DNA of 64,000 nucleotides. It comes from Candidatus Brevundimonas colombiensis (lineage in GTDB: Bacteria; Pseudomonadota; Alphaproteobacteria; Caulobacterales; Caulobacteraceae). Below are positions 50,414 through 58,711 of the stretch, one piece after another (within the stretch, counting starts at the first letter, position 1; each line of letters starts with the position of its first letter). Where the stretch lies: the NCBI GenBank assembly GCA_029202665.1, contig CP119326.1, positions 2,480,001 through 2,544,000 of the forward strand, given 5' to 3'. The notes below the pieces were generated by a model, which worked only from the letters and a program-made list of their open reading frames with translations, was not told where the DNA came from and searched no databases. The position numbers and the translations under genes are program-made.

Positions 50414-51916
50414 TCAGAGGCCCAGTTTAGCCTTCAGGATGTCGTTGACGGCGGCCGGATTGGCCTTGCCGCCCGTGGCCTTCATGACCTGACCGACGAA
50501 CCAGCCGATAGCCTGGGGCTTTTCGGCCACCGCCGCCGCCTTGTCCGGGTTGGCGGCGATGATGTCATCGACGGCCTTCTCGATGGCGCCAGTATCCGTC
50601 ACCTGTTTCAAGCCGTGCTTCTCGACCACCTCGGCCGGCGAACCCTCTTCGTTCCAGACGTGATCGAACACCTCCTTGGCGATCTTGGACGAGATGACTT
50701 TCGTCTCGATCAGCTCGACCAGTTGCGCCACATGGGCGGCGGGCAACGGATTGTCGCTGAAATCCTTGCCGTCAGCCGCCAGACGGGCCGAAACCTCGTT
50801 CGTGACCCAGTTGGACACCAGCTTGGCGTCTCGCCCCTTGGCGGCCTCTTCGAAATAATCCGCCTTGGCCTGTTCCGAGATCAGCACGATGGCGTCGTAT
50901 TGCGACAGGCCATAGTCGGCCATCAGACGCTTGCGCTTGTCGTCGGGCAGTTCAGGCAGAGACGCCTTGATGTCGTCGATCCAGGCCTGTTCCAAGTCCA
51001 GCGGCAGCAGGTCGGGATCGGGGAAATAGCGGTAATCCTGAGCTTCTTCCTTGGAGCGCATCGAACGGGTTTCGCCTGCGGTCGCGTCGTACAGGCGGGT
51101 TTCCTGCGTGATCGAACCGCCGTCTTCTAGAATCTCGATCTGGCGGCGCGCCTCATACTGGATCGCTTGAGAAATGAAGCGGAAGCTGTTGACGTTCTTG
51201 ATCTCGCAGCGCGTGCCCAGGAAGCTGAAATCGCCCGTTTCCTTGAACTTGTCGTAGTTGCCCGCGCGGCAGACGGACACGTTCACATCGGCGCGCAGAT
51301 TGCCCTTCTCCATGTCGCCGTCGCAGGTGCCCAGATAGATCAGGATGGTGCGGATTTTCTTGACATAGGCCACCGCCTCTTCGGGCGTGCGCAGGTCGGG
51401 TCGCGACACGATTTCCATCAGCGCCGTGCCCGCCCGGTTCAGATCGACATAGCTTTCGGTCGGCGACAGATCGTGGATCAACTTGCCGGCGTCCTGCTCC
51501 AGGTGCAGGCGCTCGATGCCCACATTGAAGAAGCTGCCGTCCTCGGCCTCCACCTCGACCACGCCCTCGCCCACGATGGGGTAATAGAGCTGGCTGATCT
51601 GATAGCCGGTCGGCAGGTCGGGATAGAAATAGTTCTTGCGGTCGAACTGGCTGCGGCGATTGATCTGCGCGCGCAGGCCCAGACCCGTCTTCACCGCCTG
51701 TTCGACGCAGTGTTTGTTCAGGGTCGGCAACATGCCGGGGAAACCCGCATCCACCAGCGACACCTGCTCGTTCGGCCCCGCGCCAAAGCCGACGGCGGCC
51801 CCTGAGAACAGCTTGGCCCTGGACGCCACCTGGGCGTGGATTTCCAGCCCCATGACGATTTCCCAATCGCCGGTGCGGCCCTTGATGGTTTTCGCATTCG
51901 AAACAGTGTCGGTCAT
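50414..51916 (-). CDS. gatB: Asp-tRNA(Asn)/Glu-tRNA(Gln) amidotransferase subunit B
   Basis: The 500-aa tRNA-binding and kinase subunit of GatCAB, which turns misacylated Glu-tRNA(Gln) and Asp-tRNA(Asn) into Gln- and Asn-tRNA. Features are WEIVMGLEIHAQVASRAKLF, the GatB signature region DLPTGYQISQLYYPI, and the C-terminal GatB/YqeY domain ending KANPAAVNDILKAKLGL. It is separated from gatCA by 4.4 kb. Confidence 0.97.
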   Translation of the reverse strand: MTDTVSNAKTIKGRTGDWEIVMGLEIHAQVASRAKLFSGAAVGFGAGPNEQVSLVDAGFPGMLPTLNKHCVEQAVKTGLGLRAQINRRSQFDRKNYFYPDLPTGYQISQLYYPIVGEGVVEVEAEDGSFFNVGIERLHLEQDAGKLIHDLSPTESYVDLNRAGTALMEIVSRPDLRTPEEAVAYVKKIRTILIYLGTCDGDMEKGNLRADVNVSVCRAGNYDKFKETGDFSFLGTRCEIKNVNSFRFISQAIQYEARRQIEILEDGGSITQETRLYDATAGETRSMRSKEEAQDYRYFPDPDLLPLDLEQAWIDDIKASLPELPDDKRKRLMADYGLSQYDAIVLISEQAKADYFEEAAKGRDAKLVSNWVTNEVSARLAADGKDFSDNPLPAAHVAQLVELIETKVISSKIAKEVFDHVWNEEGSPAEVVEKHGLKQVTDTGAIEKAVDDIIAANPDKAAAVAEKPQAIGWFVGQVMKATGGKANPAAVNDILKAKLGL

Positions 51917-52012
51917 GGGTTCGTCCTAGCGCCCTCGTCGGCGCCGAGAAAGGGGGCTGTCTTGATGATGTCGCGAAAGGGGATCAACTTCCGCTTCTCA
52001 ACGGAGATTTCG

Positions 52013-52378
52013 ATGACCAAGACCCTGTTCGCCGCCGCCGCGGCCTCCCTTCTGGCGGTCGGCGCCGCCTCGGCCCAGACCACCCCCGCCCCCGCTACCG
52101 CCCCGTCGACCGGACACGAGCATCACGCCGCCGGCCATCACGCCGCCGGCCATCAGGGCGCCCATCCCACCATCGACAGCACCATCGAGGCGCTGGTGGC
52201 CGATCCGGCGACCAAGGCCGTGCTGGACAAACACCTGCCGGGTATCGACCGTCACGCCGCCTACGCCCAGTTCAAGGGCATGACCCTGCGTCAGGTCGCG
52301 CCCTTCTCTCAGGGCAACATCACCGACGAAAAGATCGCAGCCATCGACGCCGATCTGAAGGCCATCCCGGCCGCCTGA
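52013..52378 (+). CDS. Small secreted protein with His-rich segment
   Basis: A 121-aa protein: signal peptide to about residue 22 (AVGAASAQTT), then a His-rich stretch (GHEHHAAGHHAAGHQGAH) and a helical C-terminal domain (IEALVADPATKAVLDKHLPG, FKGMTLRQVAPFSQGNIT). The His cluster suggests metal binding. RBS ACGGAG lies 7 nt before the ATG. The C-terminal part recurs in other small proteobacterial exported proteins, but its function is unknown. Confidence 0.75.
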   Translation: MTKTLFAAAAASLLAVGAASAQTTPAPATAPSTGHEHHAAGHHAAGHQGAHPTIDSTIEALVADPATKAVLDKHLPGIDRHAAYAQFKGMTLRQVAPFSQGNITDEKIAAIDADLKAIPAA

Positions 52379-52401
52379 TTTAGGGGCTATGGACAAAGAA
52401 C

Positions 52402-52433
52402 AGGGGCGGCCGGATCGTCCGGCCGCCCCTTTC
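52402..52433. terminator. Bidirectional terminator
   Basis: AGGGGCGGCCGGA and TCCGGCCGCCCCT form a perfect 13-bp stem with a 3-nt loop, then TTTC. It lies between the convergent His-rich gene and adhP and could serve both. Confidence 0.88.
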
Positions 52434-52453
52434 AATGGCTGATCGATATCAGA

Positions 52454-53485
52454 TCAGTTGATGGTCATCACCACCCGGCCCTCGATCTGGCCCTTGTGCA
52501 TCCGCTGGAAGATGTCGTTGATGTTCTCCAGCGGCTCGACGGAAACCGTCGCCTTGACCTTTTCGTCGGCGGCGAACTGAAGCGCCTCCTGCAGGTCCAG
52601 CCGCGTGCCCACGATGGAGCCACGCACCGTCGTGCCGTTCAGCACCATGTCGAAGATTGACAGCGGGAAGTCGCCGGGCGGAAGACCGTTCAGCGCGATG
52701 GTCGCCCCGCGCGAGGTCATGTTGACCGCCTGCTCGAACGCCTTGGGCGAGACGGCGGTGACCAGCACGCCTTGGGCGCCCCCGTCCGTCTGGGCCTTGA
52801 TGTCGGCGGCGGGATCGTTGGAGGTCTTGGCGTTGACCGTCACGGTCGCGCCCAGACGCCGGGCCAGGTCCAGCTTGGCGTCGTCCACATCAACCGCTGC
52901 GACATTCATGCCCATGGCCTTGGCGTATTGAACCGCGACATGGCCCAGACCGCCGATGCCCGAGATGACCACCCAATCCCCCGGCTTGGTCTCGGTCATC
53001 TTCAGGCCTTTGTAGACCGTCACCCCCGCGCACAGGATCGGGGCGATGTCGTTGAAGCTGACATTGGCCGGCAGGTGGCCGACGTAGTTCGGATCGGCGA
53101 TGGCGTATTCGGCGAAACCGCCATTGACGGAATAGCCGGTGTTCTCCTGCTCGTGGCACAGGGTTTCCCAACCGCCCAGGCAGTGTTTGCAATGGCCGCA
53201 CGACGAATAAAGCCAGGGCACGCCCACCCGGTCGCCTTCCTTGACCAGCTTGACCCCCGCCCCCACGGCCGAGACGTAGCCGACGCCTTCATGGCCGGGG
53301 ATGAACGGCGGGTTGGGTTTGACGGGCCAGTCGCCTTCAGCGGCGTGCAGATCGGTGTGGCACACGCCGGACGCTTCGATCTTGACCTGGATCTGGCCGG
53401 GTCCCGGCTGGGGCACGGCGACTTCCTCGATGGTCAACGGCTTGCCGAACTCACGCACGACAGCGGCCTTCATGGTCTTGGGCAT
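52454..53485 (-). CDS. adhP: Zinc-dependent alcohol dehydrogenase AdhP
   Basis: A 343-aa NAD-dependent MDR alcohol dehydrogenase. The catalytic zinc site is in GVCHTDLHAAEGDW and GHEGVG, the structural zinc site is CGHCKHCLGGWETLC, and the NAD fold is GIGGLGHVAVQYAK. It oxidises primary alcohols such as ethanol. ATG at 53485 has a GAGGAGA RBS. It lies downstream of the aldehyde dehydrogenase (149 bp). Confidence 0.93.
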   Translation of the reverse strand: MPKTMKAAVVREFGKPLTIEEVAVPQPGPGQIQVKIEASGVCHTDLHAAEGDWPVKPNPPFIPGHEGVGYVSAVGAGVKLVKEGDRVGVPWLYSSCGHCKHCLGGWETLCHEQENTGYSVNGGFAEYAIADPNYVGHLPANVSFNDIAPILCAGVTVYKGLKMTETKPGDWVVISGIGGLGHVAVQYAKAMGMNVAAVDVDDAKLDLARRLGATVTVNAKTSNDPAADIKAQTDGGAQGVLVTAVSPKAFEQAVNMTSRGATIALNGLPPGDFPLSIFDMVLNGTTVRGSIVGTRLDLQEALQFAADEKVKATVSVEPLENINDIFQRMHKGQIEGRVVMTIN

Positions 53486-53596
53486 GGAACGTCTCCTCGA
53501 TTTCAAAGGGAAGGCGACGGACAGGCCGAAAGCAGGACACCGGCCCGTCCGCCGGGGAGTTTTGCGCGTCGTGGGAGTGGTTCGACGTGCAGGACG

Positions 53597-53625
53597 AGGA
53601 TGGCCGATCCGGTATCGGCCATCCT
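53597..53625. repeat. Strong hairpin between ald and adhP
   Basis: AGGATGGCCGAT and ATCGGCCATCCT form a perfect 12-bp stem with a 5-nt loop, 10 bp after the aldehyde dehydrogenase stop. There is no T tract in the direction of transcription, so partial termination or RNA stabilisation is possible. Confidence 0.6.
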
Positions 53626-53634
53626 TGATTCAGA

Positions 53635-55152
53635 TCAGAAGAAGCCCAGCTTGTCGGGGCTGTAGCTGACCAGCAGGTTCTTGGTCTGCTGATAGTGATC
53701 CAGCATCATCCGGTGGTTCTCACGCCCGATGCCCGACTTCTTGTAGCCGCCGAAGGCCGCGTGGGCCGGATACTGGTGATAGCAGTTGGTCCAGACCCGT
53801 CCGGCCTGAATGGCGCGGCCAGCGCGATAGGCGGTGTTCATGTCGCGCGACCAGACGCCCGCACCCAGGCCGTATTCGGTGTCGTTGGCGATTTCGATGG
53901 CTTCTTCCAGCGTCTTGAAGGTGGTCACGGCCAGGACCGGGCCGAAGATTTCCTCCTGGAAAATCCGCATATTGTTCGTGCCCTTGAACACGGTCGGCTC
54001 GACATAGAAGCCGCCGGACAGATCGTCCTTCAGCACCGCCTGCTCGCCGCCCGTCAGGACCTCGGCGCCCTCGGCCTTGCCGATGTCCAGATAGCCCAGG
54101 ATTTTCTTGAGTTGCTGGTCCGACGCCTGGGCGCCGACTTGGGTTTCGGGGTCCAGCGGATCGCCCTGCTTGATCGCCTTCACCCGCGCGATCGCCTTCT
54201 CGATGAAGGCGTCATAGATGTCCTCATGCACCAGGGCCCGGCTGGGGCAGGTGCAGACCTCGCCCTGGTTCAGCGCGAACATGGCGAAGCCTTCCAGCGC
54301 CTTGTCCAGGAAGGCGTCGTCGTGATCCATCACATCCTTGAAGAAGATGTTCGGCGACTTGCCGCCCAGCTCCAGCGTCACCGGAATGATGTTCTTGGTC
54401 GCATATTCCATGATCTTCTGGCCAACGGCGGTCGAGCCGGTGAAGGCGATCTTGGCGATGCGCGGATTGGTGGCCAGCGGCTCGCCGACCTCGGCGCCGG
54501 TGCCGGACACGATGTTCAGCACGCCCGCAGGCAGGATGTCCTGGATCAGTTCCATGACCAGCAGGATCGATGCCGGGGTCTGTTCGGCCGGCTTCATCAC
54601 GATGCAGTTGCCCGCCGCCAGGGCCGGGGCGATCTTCCAAGCGGCCATCAGGATCGGGAAGTTCCACGGAATGATCTGGCCGACCACGCCCAGCGGCTCG
54701 TGGAAGTGGTAGGCGACGGTGTCGTTATCCAGTTCCGAAATCCCGCCTTCCTGCGCACGGATGCATCCGGCGAAATAGCGGAAATGGTCAACGGCCAAGG
54801 GGATGTCGGCGGCCAGGGTCTCACGGACCGGCTTGCCGTTGTCCCAGGTCTCGGCTTCGGCGACGGCCTGAAGATTGGCTTCGATCCGGTCGGCGACGCG
54901 GTTCAGGATCAGGGCGCGCTGGGCGGGGCTGGTCTTGCCCCAGGCGTCCTTGGCGGCGTGGGCGGCGTCCAGCGCCAGTTCGACGTCGGCCGCGTCCGAA
55001 CGTGCGACTTCGCACAGGACGCGGCCGTTCACCGGGGAGGTGTTCTCGAAATAGCGGCCGTTGACGGGGGCGACCCATTGGCCGCCGATGAAGTTGTCAT
55101 AGCGCGCCTTGTATTTGGGGGTCGCGGCGCGGATGAATTCGGGCTTGGTCAT
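53635..55152 (-). CDS. NAD-dependent aldehyde dehydrogenase (acetaldehyde-type)
   Basis: A 505-aa ALDH: IIPWNFPILMAAWKIAPALA, the NAD loop FTGSTAVGQ, the general base in TLELGGKSPNIFF, and the catalytic Cys in NQGEVCTCPSR. The C-terminus is YHQYPAHAAFGGYKKSGIG. This is the ExaC/AldA subgroup that oxidises acetaldehyde to acetate, fitting AdhP downstream. ATG at 55152 has an AGGAAG RBS. It is probably activated from the operator at 55257-55283 by the Fis-type regulator. Confidence 0.93.
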   Translation of the reverse strand: MTKPEFIRAATPKYKARYDNFIGGQWVAPVNGRYFENTSPVNGRVLCEVARSDAADVELALDAAHAAKDAWGKTSPAQRALILNRVADRIEANLQAVAEAETWDNGKPVRETLAADIPLAVDHFRYFAGCIRAQEGGISELDNDTVAYHFHEPLGVVGQIIPWNFPILMAAWKIAPALAAGNCIVMKPAEQTPASILLVMELIQDILPAGVLNIVSGTGAEVGEPLATNPRIAKIAFTGSTAVGQKIMEYATKNIIPVTLELGGKSPNIFFKDVMDHDDAFLDKALEGFAMFALNQGEVCTCPSRALVHEDIYDAFIEKAIARVKAIKQGDPLDPETQVGAQASDQQLKKILGYLDIGKAEGAEVLTGGEQAVLKDDLSGGFYVEPTVFKGTNNMRIFQEEIFGPVLAVTTFKTLEEAIEIANDTEYGLGAGVWSRDMNTAYRAGRAIQAGRVWTNCYHQYPAHAAFGGYKKSGIGRENHRMMLDHYQQTKNLLVSYSPDKLGFF

Positions 55153-55256
55153 GATGCTTCCTGACGTGTTCCTCGGGCGTCGCTTGTCGACGTCGTTGGG
55201 ACCGGAAGCTCGTCCTCGAAGGACGCGCGCGCCAGACCGGCGGCTCATGGTGCGTT

Positions 55257-55283
55257 GCAAACCTGTCGCAGGTTTGCGACAGG
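55257..55283. promoter_or_regulatory. Overlapping palindromes, likely operator of the aldehyde/alcohol dehydrogenase genes
   Basis: Two interleaved palindromes: GCAAACCTG-TCG-CAGGTTTGC (55257-55277) and CCTGTCGCA-GGTT-TGCGACAGG (55262-55283). TGTCGCA-N4-TGCGACA fits the TGT-N10-ACA type of site bound by AcoR-like Fis-domain activators. It lies 5 bp after the regulator stop and 105-130 bp upstream of the aldehyde dehydrogenase start. Confidence 0.65.
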
Positions 55284-55288
55284 TCGGC

Positions 55289-56263
55289 TCAGTGGGCGGC
55301 GCCCGCCAGGCCCAGTCGATGCAGTTTGCGATGCAGGGTCGCGCGGCTGACGCCCAGGCCCCGCGCCGCCGCCGACACATTGCCGTTGTTCAGCGCCAGC
55401 GCCCGCCGGACCGCCCCGCGTTCGGCCTCCAGAAGGTCCGCCTCGATTGAGCCGCCGCCCAGAACCTCCGACGCCGCCAGTTGTCCCGCGATCCGCTCGT
55501 CCGTGATCGACAGGGCCAGTCGCGCCGCCCGCGTGGCCCCGACCACCAGGTCGTCGCGATCCACCGCCAGAAGGGCCGCCGTGTTGCGCTCGACCACATC
55601 GCCGGCCAGGACGATCCTGGCTTCGGCAAAAGCCTTGCGGAAGGCCTGGGCCTCGATGGCGCGCGCCGCATCGGCTACGGCGGCGGTGATCAGGCCCAGC
55701 ATGGCCTCGGTCTGATCCGCCCGGCACGAGGATACGTCCAAGGCGCCGGCCAGTCGCCCCAGATGGTCGTAGATCGGATGGCTGGAACAGCTCAAACCGA
55801 TGTTGCGCGCATGGAAATGCTGGTCGCGGTGGATGGTCACCGGCCGCTTTTCGGCCAGGGCCGTGCCGATGCCGTTGGTGCCCTCGACCGCCTCGGACCA
55901 GACGGCGCCGGGCCACAGGCCCCAGCGATGAAAGGTGTCGTCGTCGCTGGCCATGCCCCGGCGCTCGACCGGCACGCCCGAGGCGTCGCACAGCAGGACG
56001 CAGCATCCGGCGTCGCCCACGGCCAGGAACAACCGGTCCAGCACGCCCTGCGCCGCCTGCGTCACCGGCTGCATCGCCTCGCGGGCGGCGCGAAGCTGGC
56101 CGTCCGTCACGGTGACGACCTGACCCTGGTTTTCAGGGTCCAGACCATACAGGGTCATCGACCGCCGCCACGACGCCGCCAGGGCGGAGCGGGCCGGCCC
56201 GGCCCCATCGTCCAGCACCTGTTTGATCAGGCTGCGGTGGTCGTTTCCTGCGCGCTCGCCCAT
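55289..56263 (-). CDS. GAF/Fis-type transcriptional regulator (AcoR-like without AAA+ domain)
   Basis: A 324-aa regulator. N-terminal GAF-like sensor, residues ~20-200 (GPARSALAASWRRSMTLYGL, AVEGTNGIGTALAEKRPVTI, IGLSCSSHPIYDHLGRLAGA), and a C-terminal Fis helix-turn-helix, residues ~282-320 (ALNNGNVSAAARGLGVSRAT). Full-length AcoR-type activators have ~600 residues with a sigma-54 AAA+ domain between these; it is absent, so this protein cannot work as a classical sigma-54 activator. It lies just upstream of the aldehyde/alcohol dehydrogenase genes and probably controls them. Confidence 0.88.
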   Translation of the reverse strand: MGERAGNDHRSLIKQVLDDGAGPARSALAASWRRSMTLYGLDPENQGQVVTVTDGQLRAAREAMQPVTQAAQGVLDRLFLAVGDAGCCVLLCDASGVPVERRGMASDDDTFHRWGLWPGAVWSEAVEGTNGIGTALAEKRPVTIHRDQHFHARNIGLSCSSHPIYDHLGRLAGALDVSSCRADQTEAMLGLITAAVADAARAIEAQAFRKAFAEARIVLAGDVVERNTAALLAVDRDDLVVGATRAARLALSITDERIAGQLAASEVLGGGSIEADLLEAERGAVRRALALNNGNVSAAARGLGVSRATLHRKLHRLGLAGAAH

Positions 56264-56267
56264 GCTC

Positions 56268-56323
56268 GGCTCCCAAAGGCCTCGTCTTTGGGAGCCATCA
56301 GACGCCCGCCGGGCGCGGGCGTC
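56268..56323 (-). promoter_or_regulatory. Two hairpins upstream of the regulator start; the inner one hides the RBS
   Basis: GGCTCCCAAAG-7-CTTTGGGAGCC (56268-56296) is a perfect 11-bp stem ending 5 nt before the regulator ATG; its GGGAG, the only good Shine-Dalgarno, lies in the stem. GACGCCCGC-5-GCGGGCGTC (56301-56323) forms a second hairpin upstream. They may also end the gatA transcript, though no T tract follows. Confidence 0.6.
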
Positions 56324-56349
56324 AATGCGACCTTCCTACGCTGGACGAC

Positions 56350-57828
56350 CTACCACCAGCGGCCCGGCTTGGCGGTGAACCCCGCCGCACGTTCCAGCGC
56401 CGCACCGACCTGAAACACCGTGGCCTCGTCCAACGCCTTGCCGATAACCTGAAGACCCAGCGGCAGACCGCCGGAATCCACGCCCGCCGGCACCGAAATC
56501 CCCGGCAGACCGGCCAGATTGGTCGTCACCGTGAAGACGTCGTTCAGATACATGGTCAGGGGGTCGATCTGCTTGTCGCCCAGCGCGAAGGCGGCCGACG
56601 GCGTCGACGGCGTCAGTATGGCGTCCACCTGACCCCAGACATTGTCGAAGTCCTCGGCGATGCGGCGACGTACCTTCAGCGCTTTGACGTAATAGGCGTC
56701 GTAGAAACCGGCCGACAGCACATAGGCGCCAATGGTCAGACGACGCTGGACTTCCTTGCCGAAGCCTTCCGCGCGCGAGGTGGCGTAAAGATCATCCAGC
56801 GACTTGAAGTCGTCCGCCCGGTGTCCGAACCGCATCCCGTCATACCGGGCCAGGTTGGACGAGGCCTCTGCGGGCGCCACGATATAATAGGTCGGCAGGG
56901 CGTATTTGGTGTGCGGCAGGCTGATCTCGACGATCTCGCAACCGGCGTCCTTCAGCCAGGCCACGCCCTGGTCCCACAGGGCCTGAATCTCGGCCGGCAT
57001 CCCGTCCACGACATATTCGCGCGGCACGCCGATGCGCAAGCCCTTGACCGACTGACCGACTGATTTCGTCCAATCCGGCGTCGAGACGTCGAGGCTGGTC
57101 GAATCCTTGGCGTCGAACGAGCACATGGATTGCAGCAGCAGGGCCGCATCCTCGACCGTCTTGGTGATCGGCCCGGCCTGATCCAGCGACGAGGCGAAGG
57201 CCACCATGCCGAACCGGCTGGCGCGGCCATAGGTCGGCTTGATGCCCACCGTGCCGGTGAAGGCGGCGGGCTGTCGGATCGAGCCGCCAGTGTCCGACGC
57301 GGTCGCGGCCAGACAAAGGTCCGCCGCGACGGCGCAGGCCGAACCGCCCGACGAACCGCCCGGCGTCAGTTCGGCGCTGGAGCCGTTCGACTTCCACGGG
57401 TTCTTCACCGGACCAAAAGCCGAGGTCTCGTTGGACGAGCCCATGGCGAACTCGTCCATGTTAAGCTTGCCAAGCATCACCGCCCCGTCGCGCCACAGAT
57501 TGGCGGTCACGGTCGATTCATAGGGCGGCACGAAGCCGCGCAGCATGTTGGACCCTGCCGTCGTCTGCACGCCCTCGGTGCAGAACAGGTCCTTGATCCC
57601 CAGCGGCGCGCCTTCCAGCGCCCCGCCCTCGCCTGCGGCGATGCGGGCGTCGGAGGCGCGGGCCATGTCCATCGCCTTGTCCGCCGTCACCTCGACATAG
57701 GCGTTCAGGGTCGGGTTCGAGGCTTGGATATTGGTGAGAAAGGCCTGGGTGATTTCGGCCGAGGAGAATTCCTTGGCCTTCAGGCCGTCGACGGCCGCCT
57801 TCAGGGTCAGTTTGGTCAGGTCGCTCAT
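56350..57828 (-). CDS. gatA: Asp-tRNA(Asn)/Glu-tRNA(Gln) amidotransferase subunit A
   Basis: The 492-aa amidase subunit that releases ammonia from glutamine for transamidation. The amidase signature with Ser-cis-Ser-Lys includes GIKDLFCTEGVQTTAGSNML (Lys), TPGGSSGGSACAVAADLCLA, and ASDTGGSIRQPAAFTGTVGI. It starts 2 bp after gatC on the minus strand. Confidence 0.97.
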   Translation of the reverse strand: MSDLTKLTLKAAVDGLKAKEFSSAEITQAFLTNIQASNPTLNAYVEVTADKAMDMARASDARIAAGEGGALEGAPLGIKDLFCTEGVQTTAGSNMLRGFVPPYESTVTANLWRDGAVMLGKLNMDEFAMGSSNETSAFGPVKNPWKSNGSSAELTPGGSSGGSACAVAADLCLAATASDTGGSIRQPAAFTGTVGIKPTYGRASRFGMVAFASSLDQAGPITKTVEDAALLLQSMCSFDAKDSTSLDVSTPDWTKSVGQSVKGLRIGVPREYVVDGMPAEIQALWDQGVAWLKDAGCEIVEISLPHTKYALPTYYIVAPAEASSNLARYDGMRFGHRADDFKSLDDLYATSRAEGFGKEVQRRLTIGAYVLSAGFYDAYYVKALKVRRRIAEDFDNVWGQVDAILTPSTPSAAFALGDKQIDPLTMYLNDVFTVTTNLAGLPGISVPAGVDSGGLPLGLQVIGKALDEATVFQVGAALERAAGFTAKPGRWW

Positions 57829-57830
57829 GA

Positions 57831-58118
57831 TCAGTCGACCACCTTGGGCACGACAAAGAAGCCGTCGGCCGATTTCGGAGCGTTCGACAGGACCGCGTCG
57901 CGCTTGCCGCCATCCGTCACCACGTCCTCACGCAGACGCAAGGGCTGGGCGACGTTCGAGGTCATGGGCTCGACGCCATCGACATCGACCTGATCCAACT
58001 GCTCGATCCAGGCCAGGATGCCGTTCAGCTCCTGCGCCAGCGGCTCCAGCCGGTCCTCGGGGGTCTTGATGCGGGCGAGATGCGCAACCTTGCGCACCGT
58101 CGCAGCGTCGATGGCCAT
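57831..58118 (-). CDS. gatC: Asp-tRNA(Asn)/Glu-tRNA(Gln) amidotransferase subunit C
   Basis: The 95-aa stabilising subunit of GatCAB: VRKVAHLARIKTPEDRLEPL, ILAWIEQLDQVDVDGVEPM and LREDVVTDGGKRDAVLSNAP. ATG at 58118 has a GGAGGG RBS and starts MAIDAATVRK; the longer frame to 58130 is unlikely. It heads the gatCA operon. Confidence 0.96.
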   Translation of the reverse strand: MAIDAATVRKVAHLARIKTPEDRLEPLAQELNGILAWIEQLDQVDVDGVEPMTSNVAQPLRLREDVVTDGGKRDAVLSNAPKSADGFFVVPKVVD

Positions 58119-58231
58119 GCGGCCCTCCAATGCACGTCGATAGGGGATGTATCGGCGGGATTAGCCTTCCGACCTCGGATTCACAAGGCGACGGCTTTGA
58201 CTTCCAGCGGTTTGCGGCCTACCGCCCGGCC

Positions 58232-58711
58232 GTGCCCGTTCTCGATCTTCTCGACCTGCCCGCCGCCTGCTCGCCCAACACGCCGTGGATGGGGCTGGAT
58301 CTGGGCGAGAAGACCATTGGGGTCGCGGTGTCGGACGCCACGCGCCTGATCGCCTCGCCGCTGGAGCTGATCCGCAAATCCAAATTCTCGTTGGAGGCCG
58401 AACAGCTGTTCAAACTGATGGCCCACCGCAAGGTGTCGGCCCTGGTCATCGGCCTGCCGGTCAATATGGACGGCACGGAGGGTCCGCGCGCTCAGTCCTG
58501 CCGCGCCTTCGCCCGTAATCTGGAGCGGCTGCGGCCCGTCAACGTCGCTTTCTGGGACGAGCGCCTGTCCACCAGCGCCGTCGAACGCTTCCTGATCGAG
58601 GACCTGGACCTGAATCGCAAGCGCCGCGCCCAGGTCGTGGACCGCACCGCCGCCGCCTGGATTCTGCAAGGGGCGCTGGACCGGGTGCGGGATCAGGCGA
58701 CCTGGATTTGA
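58232..58711 (+). CDS. ruvX: Holliday junction resolvase-like RuvX (YqgF)
   Basis: A 159-aa RNase H-fold protein needed for 16S rRNA 5' maturation in bacteria. GLDLGEKTIGVAVSDATRLI, VIGLPVNMDGTEGPRAQSCR, WDERLSTSAVERFLIE and VVDRTAAAWILQGALD are typical. GTG at 58232 is chosen because family homology starts there; the open frame from 58130 has extra residues without features. It diverges from gatC. Confidence 0.9.
   Translation: MPVLDLLDLPAACSPNTPWMGLDLGEKTIGVAVSDATRLIASPLELIRKSKFSLEAEQLFKLMAHRKVSALVIGLPVNMDGTEGPRAQSCRAFARNLERLRPVNVAFWDERLSTSAVERFLIEDLDLNRKRRAQVVDRTAAAWILQGALDRVRDQATWI

Noticed and set aside
53695..55164. 489-residue plus-strand frame opposite the aldehyde dehydrogenase gene
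   Set aside because: Shadow; the minus strand encodes a complete ALDH with all catalytic motifs.
55153..55256. Sigma-54 promoter for the aldehyde dehydrogenase
   Set aside because: TGGCGCG occurs, but no GC element lies at the required -12 distance.
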